Positions 28,464-37,956 of a DNA stretch of 62,748 bases are shown in pieces. Positions within the stretch are counted from its first letter, which is position 1, and every line of letters begins with the position of its first letter. A program made the position numbers and the translations under genes. The notes under the pieces were generated by a model that had not been told where the DNA came from, made no database searches, and was given only the letters and a program-made list of their open reading frames with translations. The stretch comes from Sphingobacteriia bacterium (GTDB taxonomy: Bacteria > Bacteroidota > Bacteroidia > B-17B0 > Aurantibacillaceae): the NCBI GenBank assembly GCA_009927275.1, contig RFNG01000077.1, positions 1 to 62,748 of the forward strand, read 5' to 3'.

Positions 28464-29616
28464 ATTTTTTATATTATTTTTATCATTACACCACTTTCTT
28501 TTTGCTCAACAACATTTACCCGATAGTTTTTTAGTTTTAAAAAATGCACGTAATACTTTACAGGTGCTGTGCAGTAAGTCGCATTTTGGACGCGGCTATA
28601 CACGAAATGGATTGGAACATAGTCAGCAATTTCTTTTGCAAAAGTTAAAATTTGGATTGCCTTTATTTAATGGATTATATGTACAAGATTTTACACACCC
28701 CGTTAATACTTTTCCAAAGCATAATTTGTATATACTAAATGATAAAGAGTACAGCGCAGGTTATAAACTTTTACCCGATCCGGCCACCGCATCCCTCAAG
28801 GGCACATTTCAGCTCCATATGTTACAAAATGGCATTTGGAAAGACTCCCTACATAACATACAATTAGAATACAGGCGTAAACTTACCCACAGTGTATCTA
28901 CATACAGTGCTTTGCCTTATAAATTTTATACAAATGACAGCACTTTGAAAGCACACACTACCATTAATTTTAAAATAAATCACAACGCGCAAGTAATTTC
29001 ACAATTTAAAAATAAAAATTTAGGTTGTTATGTTAAAGGCAGTTTATATCCTGATTCTTTTATAGTTATCAGCGCGCATTATGATCATTTGGGTGGTATT
29101 GGAAAAAAGGTTTACTATCCCGGTGCCAATGATAATGCAAGCGGTGTGAGCATGCTACTGAATTTATTACATTATTTTTCAAATCATCCTTGCCAAAAAA
29201 GTATTGCATTTGTTTTATTTTCAGCCGAAGAAGCCGGCTTACTTGGATCTCGTTTTTTTACGGAACATCCACCTATTGCTTTGTCGCATATCAATACACT
29301 TATCAATTTGGATTTATTGGGAACCGGTGAGGATGGTATGATGGTAGTTAATGGAAGTATCTATCCTGAGCTTTTTACAACGCTTTTAAAATGTAGTGCG
29401 CCATACAAACATCTATCATCTCAATTAAAAAAACGGGGTAAAGCTGCAAACAGTGATCATTACTGGTTTACCGAAAAGGGTGTAAAATCAGTTTTTTTAT
29501 ATACCATGGGCGGAATTTCTGCCTATCACGATCCCTACGACAAGTCCGAAACTTTGCCATTAACAGCGTATTACGAGATTTTTAGTATGTTGAAAGATGT
29601 AATAGAAAAACTATAA
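28438..29616 (+). CDS. Secreted M28-family zinc aminopeptidase
   Basis: The 392-residue protein has a signal peptide (ending FLFAQ, about residue 24), a long N-terminal region and an M28 di-zinc domain. The ligands are visible: H214 (SAHYDHLG), D232 (GANDNASG), catalytic E264 with E265 (SAEEAG), D292 (NLDLLG) and H364 (AYHDPYD). It would release N-terminal amino acids from peptides in the periplasm or outside. A strong hairpin follows four bases after its stop. Confidence 0.9.
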   Translation: MLRNFLNRKFFILFLSLHHFLFAQQHLPDSFLVLKNARNTLQVLCSKSHFGRGYTRNGLEHSQQFLLQKLKFGLPLFNGLYVQDFTHPVNTFPKHNLYILNDKEYSAGYKLLPDPATASLKGTFQLHMLQNGIWKDSLHNIQLEYRRKLTHSVSTYSALPYKFYTNDSTLKAHTTINFKINHNAQVISQFKNKNLGCYVKGSLYPDSFIVISAHYDHLGGIGKKVYYPGANDNASGVSMLLNLLHYFSNHPCQKSIAFVLFSAEEAGLLGSRFFTEHPPIALSHINTLINLDLLGTGEDGMMVVNGSIYPELFTTLLKCSAPYKHLSSQLKKRGKAANSDHYWFTEKGVKSVFLYTMGGISAYHDPYDKSETLPLTAYYEIFSMLKDVIEKL

Positions 29617-29619
29617 AAC

Positions 29620-29643
29620 AAAGGTGCGGCAAGCCGCACCTTT
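29620..29643 (+). terminator. Strong hairpin, probable terminator after the M28 gene
   Basis: AAAGGTGCGGC pairs perfectly with GCCGCACCTTT around AA. The flanking A and T bases make it usable from both strands; the converging methyltransferase gene ends at 29765. Confidence 0.75.
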
Positions 29644-29646
29644 GGT

Positions 29647-29763
29647 GTCACCGAATAAACCCACCATACCGGTGACTTTGTCCAAAAGAATGGACGCGCA
29701 AATGTATTATACACTAAAATTGAAACGACTACTTTTCGGTAAACGATAAATTAACTTCGGTGA
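29647..29763. other. Structured intergenic segment between converging genes
   Basis: After the terminator there are further pairings: GTCACCG/CGGTGAC (29647-29653 with 29670-29676), GTCC/GGAC (29680-29683 with 29692-29695), and a long-range TCACCGAA/TTCGGTGA pair (29648-29655 with 29756-29763). The first and last compete for the same bases. It may be only terminator DNA or a small RNA. Confidence 0.35.
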
Positions 29764-29764
29764 A

Positions 29765-30559
29765 TTATTTAATATTTATATGATAATGGTAACCGGATCG
29801 GAGATTGTCGTTTTTAATAACAATTCCTAAAATAAAAGCATCTAAAATTAAATGTTGTGAGGCGCTTTGGGTTATAAAATGCCATGCCTTGGTCATTGAT
29901 GGAGACCAATATATATCGTCAAATACAAGAATTTGATTTGAGCGTTGTTGCTTGTTAAAATGTTCATATAGTGCAATTGTTGATTGATAGTCATGTGCAC
30001 CATCAATAAAAATAAAATCGAAATCGGTATTGTTTGTATTTAAAAATGTTTGAAAAGCTGCGTGGTTATAGGTGATGTTAAGATTAGGATGGTATTGTTT
30101 TTGTAAACGTTGTGCAAAATCAATATAAACCTTATTACCATCAACTGTATTTACATCACGAGGAAATTGAGCCATTGCCATATATAAGGTAGTTAATCCC
30201 AAAGACGTACCCAGTTCTAAAACATGATGGGGATTAAAATAGCGAATGAGTTGAAATAAAATCCGAGCCTTGTGGTGGGTTGAAATACCCCATCGTGCAA
30301 TTTTTTTAACTGGCCTGTATTCACTTTTAAAAACCCGTGAACCTGCACCCAAGCCGGCATCCTTCAATATTTGTGAATCTCTTAATATCTTAAAGCGTAA
30401 TGCCTTTAATTGCTGGCATTGGAGTTCTGCATCTGATTTGGTAGCTTTTAATGCATTGCATACATCAAACGCTAAAGGTGAATGCACGCCGTGTCCATTG
30501 GAATGTGCAAGCATAACATGCCGAATAGCATATCCCAATTGATGCAGCGCAAATTGCAT
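29765..30559 (-). CDS. Class I SAM-dependent methyltransferase
   Basis: A 264-residue O-methyltransferase-like protein. Motif I is VLELGTSLGLTTLYMA, followed by VNTVDGN and DFDFIFIDGAHDYQSTIALYE, the usual acidic and post-motif positions. The conserved N-terminus HGVHSPLAFD marks a Bacteroidota-specific group with unknown substrate. I use the ATG at 30559 because it shares its A with the stop of the upstream dehydrogenase gene (TAATG); a GTG at 30586 would overlap that gene further. Confidence 0.85.
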   Translation of the reverse strand: MQFALHQLGYAIRHVMLAHSNGHGVHSPLAFDVCNALKATKSDAELQCQQLKALRFKILRDSQILKDAGLGAGSRVFKSEYRPVKKIARWGISTHHKARILFQLIRYFNPHHVLELGTSLGLTTLYMAMAQFPRDVNTVDGNKVYIDFAQRLQKQYHPNLNITYNHAAFQTFLNTNNTDFDFIFIDGAHDYQSTIALYEHFNKQQRSNQILVFDDIYWSPSMTKAWHFITQSASQHLILDAFILGIVIKNDNLRSGYHYHINIK

Positions 30560-31725
30560 TACAAGGGTGTATTTAAGCGTAAACACGCACGTAACTTGGG
30601 ACTTACGCGATAACGTTCTTCCTGATAGGTGTTGTACAAATCATCTAAAGTTTGTACAACATGTGAAATGCCTAATTGATTACCCCATGCTAATAGCCCT
30701 ATGGGATAATTAACTCCTTTTTTCATGGCAATTTCAATATCTTCTGCTGAAGCAACTCCAAAGTATAAAGCATCGGCGGCTTCATTTATGAGCATAACCA
30801 AAATTCGGTTAAGAATATAATGTCCCAGCTCGGTATTTTTTTGTGGCTCAGGTAAGCTTTGATGTTCTGAATACGAGTAACAGCCTTGACCTGTTTTACG
30901 TCCGTATAATCCGGCTTCAAACCATCGTTTTTGGGTAATGGAGGGTTTAAAACGGGGATCGTAAAACAATTCGGTCCATACACTGCAGGTTACTCTATAA
31001 TTGACATCATGCCCAATTAAATCCATAAGCTCAAAGGGGCCCATTTTAAATTGGCCCAAGGTTTTCATAGCCCAATCAATGGTTGCATAATCTGCTATAC
31101 CTTCTTCTGCAATTCTAAGGGCTTCACTGTAAAAGGGCCGTGCGATACGATTTACAATAAATCCGGGCGTGTCTTTAGCTGTAACCGGTTGTTTTTCCCA
31201 AGTTTGCATGAGTTGTTTTAACAAGTCAGAAATTTGATGGGCTGTACGAATTCCGGGTATAATTTCAACCAACGGCATAAGCGGAGCTGGGTTAAAAAAA
31301 TGCAAGCCAATAAAGCGTTCGGGATTACGAAATGCAGATGAAAGTGCAGCAATAGATAATGAGGACGTATTTGTTGCGATAATACATGATTGCGACACTT
31401 GGGATTCCAATTTTTGAAACAAATTTTGCTTAATTACAAGATCTTCAATAATCGCCTCAATGATTAAATTACATGATTTTAAATCACCTAAATTTGTAGC
31501 AAAACGCAAACGGTCCATACAACTGGTCCATTGCGACTCTGACATCTTTCCTTTTTCAATACGTTTTTTAAATTGTTTATCTATTAAAACGTTAGATGCC
31601 TGACGGGCGTTTTCATTTTCATCAAAAATTATAACGGGATGCCCGTTTTGAAGTGCCACCTGTGCAATGCCTGAACCCATGGCACCGCAACCAATTATGC
31701 CAATAACGTATGTATCCTTATTCAT
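30559..31725 (-). CDS. 3-hydroxyacyl-CoA (3-hydroxybutyryl-CoA) dehydrogenase
   Basis: A 388-residue protein with the NAD-binding loop IGIIGCGAMGSGIAQ near 8-22, ATNTSSLSIAAL, and the GLHFFNPAPLMPLVE active-site segment with the catalytic His, then a C-terminal dimerisation domain (TPGFIVNRIARPFY) and an additional second C-terminal domain, as in PaaH/PaaC-type enzymes. It oxidises 3-hydroxyacyl-CoA in fatty-acid or phenylacetate breakdown. I prefer the ATG at 31725; a longer reading to 31806 would overlap the previous gene heavily. The start overlaps the upstream gene stop by eight bases. Confidence 0.9.
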   Translation of the reverse strand: MNKDTYVIGIIGCGAMGSGIAQVALQNGHPVIIFDENENARQASNVLIDKQFKKRIEKGKMSESQWTSCMDRLRFATNLGDLKSCNLIIEAIIEDLVIKQNLFQKLESQVSQSCIIATNTSSLSIAALSSAFRNPERFIGLHFFNPAPLMPLVEIIPGIRTAHQISDLLKQLMQTWEKQPVTAKDTPGFIVNRIARPFYSEALRIAEEGIADYATIDWAMKTLGQFKMGPFELMDLIGHDVNYRVTCSVWTELFYDPRFKPSITQKRWFEAGLYGRKTGQGCYSYSEHQSLPEPQKNTELGHYILNRILVMLINEAADALYFGVASAEDIEIAMKKGVNYPIGLLAWGNQLGISHVVQTLDDLYNTYQEERYRVSPKLRACLRLNTPL

Positions 31726-33142
31726 TTTTAAAAATTTTAGAATTGTACTGAATGCCCTGCACATACCAATATGCAAAATATATGCCCGGCTTAAGAGATA
31801 GGTCATTTAAATTAAATGCATGCATTTGATTTTCAAAAATACTGCCTAAAAAACACCCCTCAACTCCATAAATGTCTATTTTACGGGGCAATACAGATGA
31901 TTTTATAAATACCTGGTCAATTGTTGGATTTGGATAAATGAATTCTGTTATGGCACTATAATCTGTTATACCAACCGTTCCAACCGGATAAGATACCGAG
32001 CTTGTAAATGCTGCTGAAGGATTTAAAATAAAAATACCATTTTGCATATCCTGAGCTGCTATGCGACCGCTTGGAAAAAAGGGATATGCCCCCCAATTTC
32101 CGGCATAGGCACCGCCGCCATAAAATCCAGTATTAAAACCACCTTGGGGATACGTGTCAAAATAACCTACTTCTCTAATATTGCTTGGCTGACTGATGTC
32201 CAGCACGATTAATCCGTCTTGGTATGAGGCAACAATAGCCCATTGATTGCCTAGCATGTAGGGATTATGTGCCGTTGTTTGCGGACGAATTTTAAAACTT
32301 TGTAATGGCTGCGGGTTGTTTAAATTTTGAACGTCAATCATGTGTAAGGGCAGTGAAGCGGGTGATTCATCGCAAAACAATAAATATTTACCATTTTGAG
32401 TTAAAAAGCTAGAGTGGTTATAACCTGCAAATGGATACGATGCATACGCAGATACCGGCTGAAAAACATTTTGTTGCGGTTTATAAACTAGAATTTGTAA
32501 GCCCTGCCATCCGGCTGATGCATATACCGTATCATTTCTTACATACATATCATGCACCTGATTAATAATACTTGTTGAAATGTCCTGTTCTAAGCGTCTT
32601 AATAACACTGGGGCGGAGGGCGTAGCCAAGCTGAATATGCTCATAGGCGAAGAGCCAACTGAAAAAGTTGTCATTCCAACATATAACTTATTTTGATCTA
32701 TCCACAAGGTATGTCCGCGCTCTATTATGGTATTGCTATTATGTACCACATGAACACTGTCAGGTAAATACTGCATATCTATAATCTGAAACGTATTGGG
32801 TTTTGCATCATCACTGGCTACATAACAATAGTTTTGATAGGTTTTAATTTCCCTCCATGTACACCCTGTTTTACCGCCCACAAAATCACAAACAACCGGT
32901 ACATTTGGATTGGTGATGTCTACAAAATAGGTACCATTGGCAGTACCGGAAATTACATATTCTCGGTTTTTATTGGCCTGAAACCAGCCCCAACAACCCG
33001 AATACCGATTACCCACCGGCGTGGGGTTTACTGAAGTATCTGGATTAATACGTGCCAGCAACTGCATGTTCCAGCTATTATAATTTAAAACTTGTGCCTG
33101 ATATACCTGCAAAAACAAGACTATTACGAAAATTCGAACCAT
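31718..33142 (-). CDS. Secreted choice-of-anchor B / LVIVD-repeat protein
   Basis: The 474-residue protein has a short signal peptide (MVRIFVIVLFLQVYQAQ), then LVIVD-type beta-propeller repeats (YFVDITNPNVPV, FQIIDMQYLPDS, LIVLDISQPSNIREVGYFDTYP). The C-terminus FIYPNPTIDQVFI ... KPGIYFAYWYVQG ... KIF is a type-A T9SS sorting domain. This matches the choice-of-anchor B family, which is exported by T9SS. A TAATTTTA box lies four bases before the ATG. Its downstream gene is an intracellular enzyme, so the cluster is not obviously one pathway. Confidence 0.85.
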   Translation of the reverse strand: MVRIFVIVLFLQVYQAQVLNYNSWNMQLLARINPDTSVNPTPVGNRYSGCWGWFQANKNREYVISGTANGTYFVDITNPNVPVVCDFVGGKTGCTWREIKTYQNYCYVASDDAKPNTFQIIDMQYLPDSVHVVHNSNTIIERGHTLWIDQNKLYVGMTTFSVGSSPMSIFSLATPSAPVLLRRLEQDISTSIINQVHDMYVRNDTVYASAGWQGLQILVYKPQQNVFQPVSAYASYPFAGYNHSSFLTQNGKYLLFCDESPASLPLHMIDVQNLNNPQPLQSFKIRPQTTAHNPYMLGNQWAIVASYQDGLIVLDISQPSNIREVGYFDTYPQGGFNTGFYGGGAYAGNWGAYPFFPSGRIAAQDMQNGIFILNPSAAFTSSVSYPVGTVGITDYSAITEFIYPNPTIDQVFIKSSVLPRKIDIYGVEGCFLGSIFENQMHAFNLNDLSLKPGIYFAYWYVQGIQYNSKIFKNE

Positions 33143-33173
33143 AATTTAAAATTACAAGTTTTAAACTTAATAA

Positions 33174-34730
33174 TTAAAAAACCGTTTTATATCCAACATG
33201 AATTTTAGCAATACTAAAAGCTAATGGCGCATTAAACTGAGATCCTACAGCGTAACATAAATTAATACTCCCTGCATTTAATTTAAATTGCATACCCAAT
33301 CCGACACTGTATGGAACGTCTTGCAAATAGGAAGTAAGTAATTGACGTTGGTAAGCTGCTTGATCGTAAAATGTATACAAAAACGATGCACTGCTTAACA
33401 TCCAACGGTATTCGAGTGTATTTACTGCATAGCTGCTACACCACAGAGATTCTTCATCAAATCCGCGAAGGGTTTTAAACCCACCGATTCTAAACAGTTC
33501 ATTGGCGTAATAGGCACGATTAGAAATTAAGGCACTGCCGTTAAGTTGATACATAATAGCATGATGTTGTGTAAGTGGAATAATGTAACAAAATTTAAAT
33601 TCAGTTAACAACTGAGGCGTATTTTTAAATGCATTTGAATACCGATTACCTGTTTGAAACGTAAAATCACAGCTTATACCATTAGAATACGGAAAAGGCT
33701 TGGAATTAAATTTCCAAAAAGTTGAAATTCCAAAAGCCTCACGAACAAATTGCCCGATAGTATCTGAACTAAAAGTACCTAATGGTGTGGTTTGGTGCTT
33801 GGTATAAAACACATCATAAGACCGTGTAGCAGTAGGTTGGTATTGCATCCCCCATTTTTGCTTAATATCAATAAATGCAGTATCTCTACGGTAAATTTGA
33901 AATTCAATGCGACTACCAATGGGTGTACCCATCCAAAATGGAAATTGAAATCGTAATTGAAAATCTTGTGTTTGAAATTGCAATCGGCGCCATTTTAAAT
34001 CAACAAGCTCGCCATGATGCCATAACTGATGTTTTAATAACAGATTTAAATCTCCTGTAATTACTGGAGATTGGGTTAAGGTTTGGTTTTGAATACCCAA
34101 TAAGCCTTCAAATTGGGATGTAGGTTTAAGTTCTGGATATATATAAAGTTTTGCTTGGCGTGAGGTAAGGTATAATTGCGATGGTTTGGACTCTAATATA
34201 AAATCAGTGCCGGATAATTGCGAACTAATCTTTGAAACATCATAATAGTTAAGCGGAACTGCAGTATTTAACTTAAGACAACCCTTTAAAAAAGATTTTC
34301 GGAATGTATGTTTACTAATACATATTATGGAGTCTAACTTATATTGATGGCGTAGTTGTAAATACCACGACATGTATAGTGTATCTGTAATCATTTCATA
34401 ATCCAAGTGCAATTCAGATGTTATATATCCGTGTTGATCACACCATTTTAAAAATGCATCTGCATCATTATTAATTATGTTTTTAAAATTACTAGAATCG
34501 CATACTTTATAAGGCGAAACCTTTAATTTATAAAATACATCCAAAGGAAGTTTTGTATAATTGATTTTTATTGGGGTGTTTAAAATTTTTAACTGAGGTT
34601 GTATCCATCGCTTAGAATAGTTGTTTTTGTAGTGCGTTAGGGAATCTGATGCCATATTATGCGTTTGGGCCTGCATCGATAAAATTGTAATGCAACCCAT
34701 CATAATAATAAAAATCCTAAACATAGCCAT
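33174..34730 (-). CDS. Outer-membrane beta-barrel (surface antigen / BamA-TamA-like)
   Basis: After a signal peptide (MFRIFIIMMGCITILSMQAQ) the protein has two or more POTRA-like segments (residues about 75-180; WCDQHGYITSELHLD) followed by a C-terminal 16-strand-like barrel with GGFKTLRGFDEESLW, the RGF/Y motif of the Omp85 superfamily, and it ends in Phe (YKTVF). About 518 residues. Probably a TamA/surface-antigen type protein rather than essential BamA, since it is short. I take the ATG at 34730; a longer reading would run over the start of the divergent gene. A TAACTTTG box lies nine bases upstream. Confidence 0.78.
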   Translation of the reverse strand: MAMFRIFIIMMGCITILSMQAQTHNMASDSLTHYKNNYSKRWIQPQLKILNTPIKINYTKLPLDVFYKLKVSPYKVCDSSNFKNIINNDADAFLKWCDQHGYITSELHLDYEMITDTLYMSWYLQLRHQYKLDSIICISKHTFRKSFLKGCLKLNTAVPLNYYDVSKISSQLSGTDFILESKPSQLYLTSRQAKLYIYPELKPTSQFEGLLGIQNQTLTQSPVITGDLNLLLKHQLWHHGELVDLKWRRLQFQTQDFQLRFQFPFWMGTPIGSRIEFQIYRRDTAFIDIKQKWGMQYQPTATRSYDVFYTKHQTTPLGTFSSDTIGQFVREAFGISTFWKFNSKPFPYSNGISCDFTFQTGNRYSNAFKNTPQLLTEFKFCYIIPLTQHHAIMYQLNGSALISNRAYYANELFRIGGFKTLRGFDEESLWCSSYAVNTLEYRWMLSSASFLYTFYDQAAYQRQLLTSYLQDVPYSVGLGMQFKLNAGSINLCYAVGSQFNAPLAFSIAKIHVGYKTVF

Positions 34731-34739
34731 ATAACGCTG

Positions 34740-34747
34740 CAAAGTTA
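34740..34747 (-). promoter_or_regulatory. Promoter -7 box TAACTTTG
   Basis: Consensus TAnnTTTG on the minus strand, nine bases before the ATG at 34730. It supports that start rather than one near 34793. Confidence 0.55.
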
Positions 34748-34765
34748 TTTTTATTAACTTCAGGC

Positions 34766-35878
34766 ATGAAAAATTTAATTTGCCTAACAGCATTTATTGC
34801 GAACCTATCAAGTATGTTTGCGCAAAACCCCATTGTTTTAACTAATGCAAATATGCCCACGGCAAACGACACCCTGAGATATACTAATGTAAATTTAAAT
34901 AGTATTGGAAATTACAGCCTAACCGGAACCAATTACACTTGGAATTTTAAAAATGTAATATCAACTACAGAAGGTCGCAGAGATTTTAAAGCCGCTTTGA
35001 ATACCCCATATGGTTTTTTCTTTTTAGCTCCAGGCGAATATGGTGAAAAAATTGCTGACACCCTAATTGCCGGAACTGGTACAATAACCATTACAAAATT
35101 TTACAACTATTACAGAAAAACAACAACTCCTTTAAATGCTTTCATAGCCGATGGTGTGGGATTAAGCATAAATAATATACCCGTACCCTGCTATTACACC
35201 GACAAAGATGAATTGTATATTTTTCCTTTAAGTTATCCTAAATTGGACAGTACCACATTTAAATTTTCAACGCCTACAACTTCATTACTTCCCATAAGTT
35301 ATTCTAAGGCGGGCTACAGAACCACACGTGTTGACGGCTGGGGAACTGTTATAACACCATACGGAACTGAAAATGTAATACGATTGGTTAGTACGCAATA
35401 TTCAAAAGATACCATAAAATTAAATTTGCCCATACCTAATTTGCCTCCCATTAAAATTGGCCTGCAAAATAATCAACGCAGTTATCAGTGGCTTAGCTTA
35501 AACAGTAAAATACCTTTTTTTGAAATTTCAGGCACTTTAAATGGACCATTGTTTACACCAAACACTGCTCGGTATAGAGGCTTTGATGTAAGTAAAAACC
35601 CAATTGATCTTACTGCTTTAAAGCCTGAATCCACACAACCCGTATTTAACTATTCCAAATTGAAACATCAAATTGAATTTAATGCCCCCGAAAGCATTCA
35701 GTCATTTATTTTAGTAAACACTTCGGGGGCTCAAGTGGTAGTTAAAGATGCGCAGTATTTTAAAACACATAACTACATTGATTTGCCAAAACCGCTTCCC
35801 TCTGGTATATATTACCCTATTATTATTGGGGCCAATAAAATAAATAATAGTGCACTATTTATATACGCACATGACTAA
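34766..35878 (+). CDS. Secreted hypothetical protein with T9SS-like C-terminus
   Basis: The 370-residue product starts with a signal peptide (MKNLICLTAFIANLSSMFAQ). The body is beta-rich, with Tyr/Asn/Thr-rich strands (NYSLTGTNYTWNFKNV, KTTTPLNAFIADGVGLSINN) and no catalytic motif I can identify. The last 75 residues (SFILVNTSGAQVVVKD ... LPSGIYYPIIIG) fit a type-A T9SS sorting domain. It is followed by an overlapping gene and begins only 35 bases from the divergent surface-antigen gene. Confidence 0.72.
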   Translation: MKNLICLTAFIANLSSMFAQNPIVLTNANMPTANDTLRYTNVNLNSIGNYSLTGTNYTWNFKNVISTTEGRRDFKAALNTPYGFFFLAPGEYGEKIADTLIAGTGTITITKFYNYYRKTTTPLNAFIADGVGLSINNIPVPCYYTDKDELYIFPLSYPKLDSTTFKFSTPTTSLLPISYSKAGYRTTRVDGWGTVITPYGTENVIRLVSTQYSKDTIKLNLPIPNLPPIKIGLQNNQRSYQWLSLNSKIPFFEISGTLNGPLFTPNTARYRGFDVSKNPIDLTALKPESTQPVFNYSKLKHQIEFNAPESIQSFILVNTSGAQVVVKDAQYFKTHNYIDLPKPLPSGIYYPIIIGANKINNSALFIYAHD

Positions 35879-37064
35879 TTTTAAAAATACATTAATTGCC
35901 AGTGTTTTTTTAGCAATTGTAATATTTTCTCTTGACCCCCTTTTAAATAACAATAATGCGTCTTTTAAAAATTCTAAAAAAAGTATTCATAAGTTTAATA
36001 TAAAGCCTAATAACAAGCAAATTAGGTTATCTACGCTCAAAATTAACGATACAATTTCTGAACTTAGCGCTTTATTAAGTGGTAATACAGCATACACATA
36101 TAAAATCTTTAAGGCATACATCAAAGATTCAAATTATATAAAAGTTTCTCAAAATTTTTTAAAAGATTGGGAGCTTTTAGAGGAAAACCGACTCAAACAT
36201 GTTCGTGCGTTTAGCTCAACCCATCTACATTCTAAAATTAAACCTATACACATACTATATCCGTTTTCAGGTCCTGACCTTTTGTTTGCTCATCATTTTT
36301 TTAATACGGCCAAATCGTTTTTTTTAATTGGACTTGAGCCCTGTGGCACAATTCCCGTTTTTTTAAGAGCAAACAATCCTGATTTTTCAAAACTACATTC
36401 ATACATGCGTCAACTTTATGTTTCAGTTGAGGATATTGTTCATTTTAGTTTTTTTAGGACTTTGGACATGAATGCTGAGCTAAAGCAAAATACACTTGAT
36501 GGCACTTTACATGTTTTATTATTTTTTCTTGGAAAACTGAAATGTACACCCCTACAATTACGTTATTTTGAAATTAATAATTTGGGGGCTTTAGCATACA
36601 GTACCATACCTAATAACGGTGTGGAAATTACATTTATAAATACCTTTAAAGATACTTGTTACGTTCGATATTTATCTGCAAATCTTGACAATCAATATTT
36701 TAATGATCAATCGCAACTATTTACACACATAAATTCATCTAATTACGATATTGCCTATATAAAAGGGGCGTCCTATTTGCTTCATAATGATGGGTTTTCA
36801 AATATTAGATATCTATTATTAAAACGATTACCTGCAATATTGCAAGATGATACGGGGATTCCATTTCATTATTTTCAAGCATCAAACTGGGAATTTAATT
36901 TATATGGAAATTACACCAAACCGATACGATTATTTAAAAACCGTTATCAAAATGATTTGGATTCATTTTATAAAAAATCTAATCCAACACCCTTGGGATT
37001 TGGACTGGGATATAATTTTAAAAACCAAAACAGCGCTTTAATTTTTGCGCAAAAAAAACATTAA
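35871..37064 (+). CDS. Hypothetical protein with N-terminal membrane anchor
   Basis: The 397-residue protein has one hydrophobic N-terminal segment (TLIASVFLAIVIFSLDPLL, about residues 6-24), either an uncleaved anchor or a signal peptide. The conserved-looking core is IHILYPFSGPDLLFAHHFFNTAKSF and LIGLEPCGTIPVF near 130-165. I do not recognise a family; this region could be a fold of its own. The ATG at 35871 overlaps the previous stop by eight bases, supporting this start over 35850. It converges with nadK, overlapping by four bases. Confidence 0.7.
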   Translation: MTNFKNTLIASVFLAIVIFSLDPLLNNNNASFKNSKKSIHKFNIKPNNKQIRLSTLKINDTISELSALLSGNTAYTYKIFKAYIKDSNYIKVSQNFLKDWELLEENRLKHVRAFSSTHLHSKIKPIHILYPFSGPDLLFAHHFFNTAKSFFLIGLEPCGTIPVFLRANNPDFSKLHSYMRQLYVSVEDIVHFSFFRTLDMNAELKQNTLDGTLHVLLFFLGKLKCTPLQLRYFEINNLGALAYSTIPNNGVEITFINTFKDTCYVRYLSANLDNQYFNDQSQLFTHINSSNYDIAYIKGASYLLHNDGFSNIRYLLLKRLPAILQDDTGIPFHYFQASNWEFNLYGNYTKPIRLFKNRYQNDLDSFYKKSNPTPLGFGLGYNFKNQNSALIFAQKKH

Positions 37065-37939
37065 AAACGTTTGTCTGCGCCCCACATTAATTTATTACGT
37101 AATGTGTTAAAAAAATGATGCCCTTCCAGATTAATTAAATTTAGTTTAAAATCTGCTTTTTTTATTCTCAGGGTTTGATGAATATCAAATTTTACAGTTC
37201 GGTTATCAAGGGTAATATTGTATGCATTCGTGCGCCCCTCAACCTGAAAGCGTAATTCGTGATGATTAGAAATTACCAAGGGCCGCATAGCTAAATTATG
37301 AGGTGCTACTGGGGTAATAATAAAATTGTCTGAATCGGGCATTATGATGGGCCCGCCGCAACTTAGTGAATATGCAGTTGAGCCGGTAGATGTTGAAATT
37401 ATTATTCCATCTGCAAAATACGTATTAAGATATACATCATCTACAAATGTATCAATATGTATCATTGCACTACGATCATGCTTATGAATGGTGCATTCGT
37501 TTAAAGCATAATTTAAATCATCAAAATCACTTTTATACCCGTCTATTTGTAACAATTCACGCTTATCGAGCGTATACTGCTCATGTATTACAGCCTTTAC
37601 GGCCCGCTGTAAATCATCTTTATGAACAGAAGATAAAAATCCTAAACGACCGGTATTGATACCCAGTACCGGTATACCAGAAGTACGCACATAGGTGAGT
37701 GCTTCCAGCATGGTTCCGTCGCCTCCAAAACATATCAGATAGTCGGCTTTTGAAATTAATTGTGCCGCCGTTGCAAACGTATGTATTTCGAGGCTTAAAT
37801 GGTGTTGCGTTTTTAAATATATATAGTACGTTTCGTGTAAAATCAACTCGACATGTTCCTGTGCCAATAAAGCATGTAAGTCTGTAATGTACGATACATG
37901 ATTATCGGCACTGGGTCGGGCATAAACCGCAATTGTCAT
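37061..37939 (-). CDS. nadK: NAD kinase
   Basis: A 292-residue ATP-NAD kinase that makes NADP. The diagnostic GGDGT is at 72-76, NTGRLGFLS follows near 94-102, then NE (near 147) and the STSTGSTAYSLSCGGPI motif near 182-198. It is the last gene of a minus-strand run beginning at 43672 and lies 17 bases after the selD stop. Confidence 0.95.
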   Translation of the reverse strand: MTIAVYARPSADNHVSYITDLHALLAQEHVELILHETYYIYLKTQHHLSLEIHTFATAAQLISKADYLICFGGDGTMLEALTYVRTSGIPVLGINTGRLGFLSSVHKDDLQRAVKAVIHEQYTLDKRELLQIDGYKSDFDDLNYALNECTIHKHDRSAMIHIDTFVDDVYLNTYFADGIIISTSTGSTAYSLSCGGPIIMPDSDNFIITPVAPHNLAMRPLVISNHHELRFQVEGRTNAYNITLDNRTVKFDIHQTLRIKKADFKLNLINLEGHHFFNTLRNKLMWGADKRF

Positions 37940-37956
37940 GTAACAAAGGTATTAAA

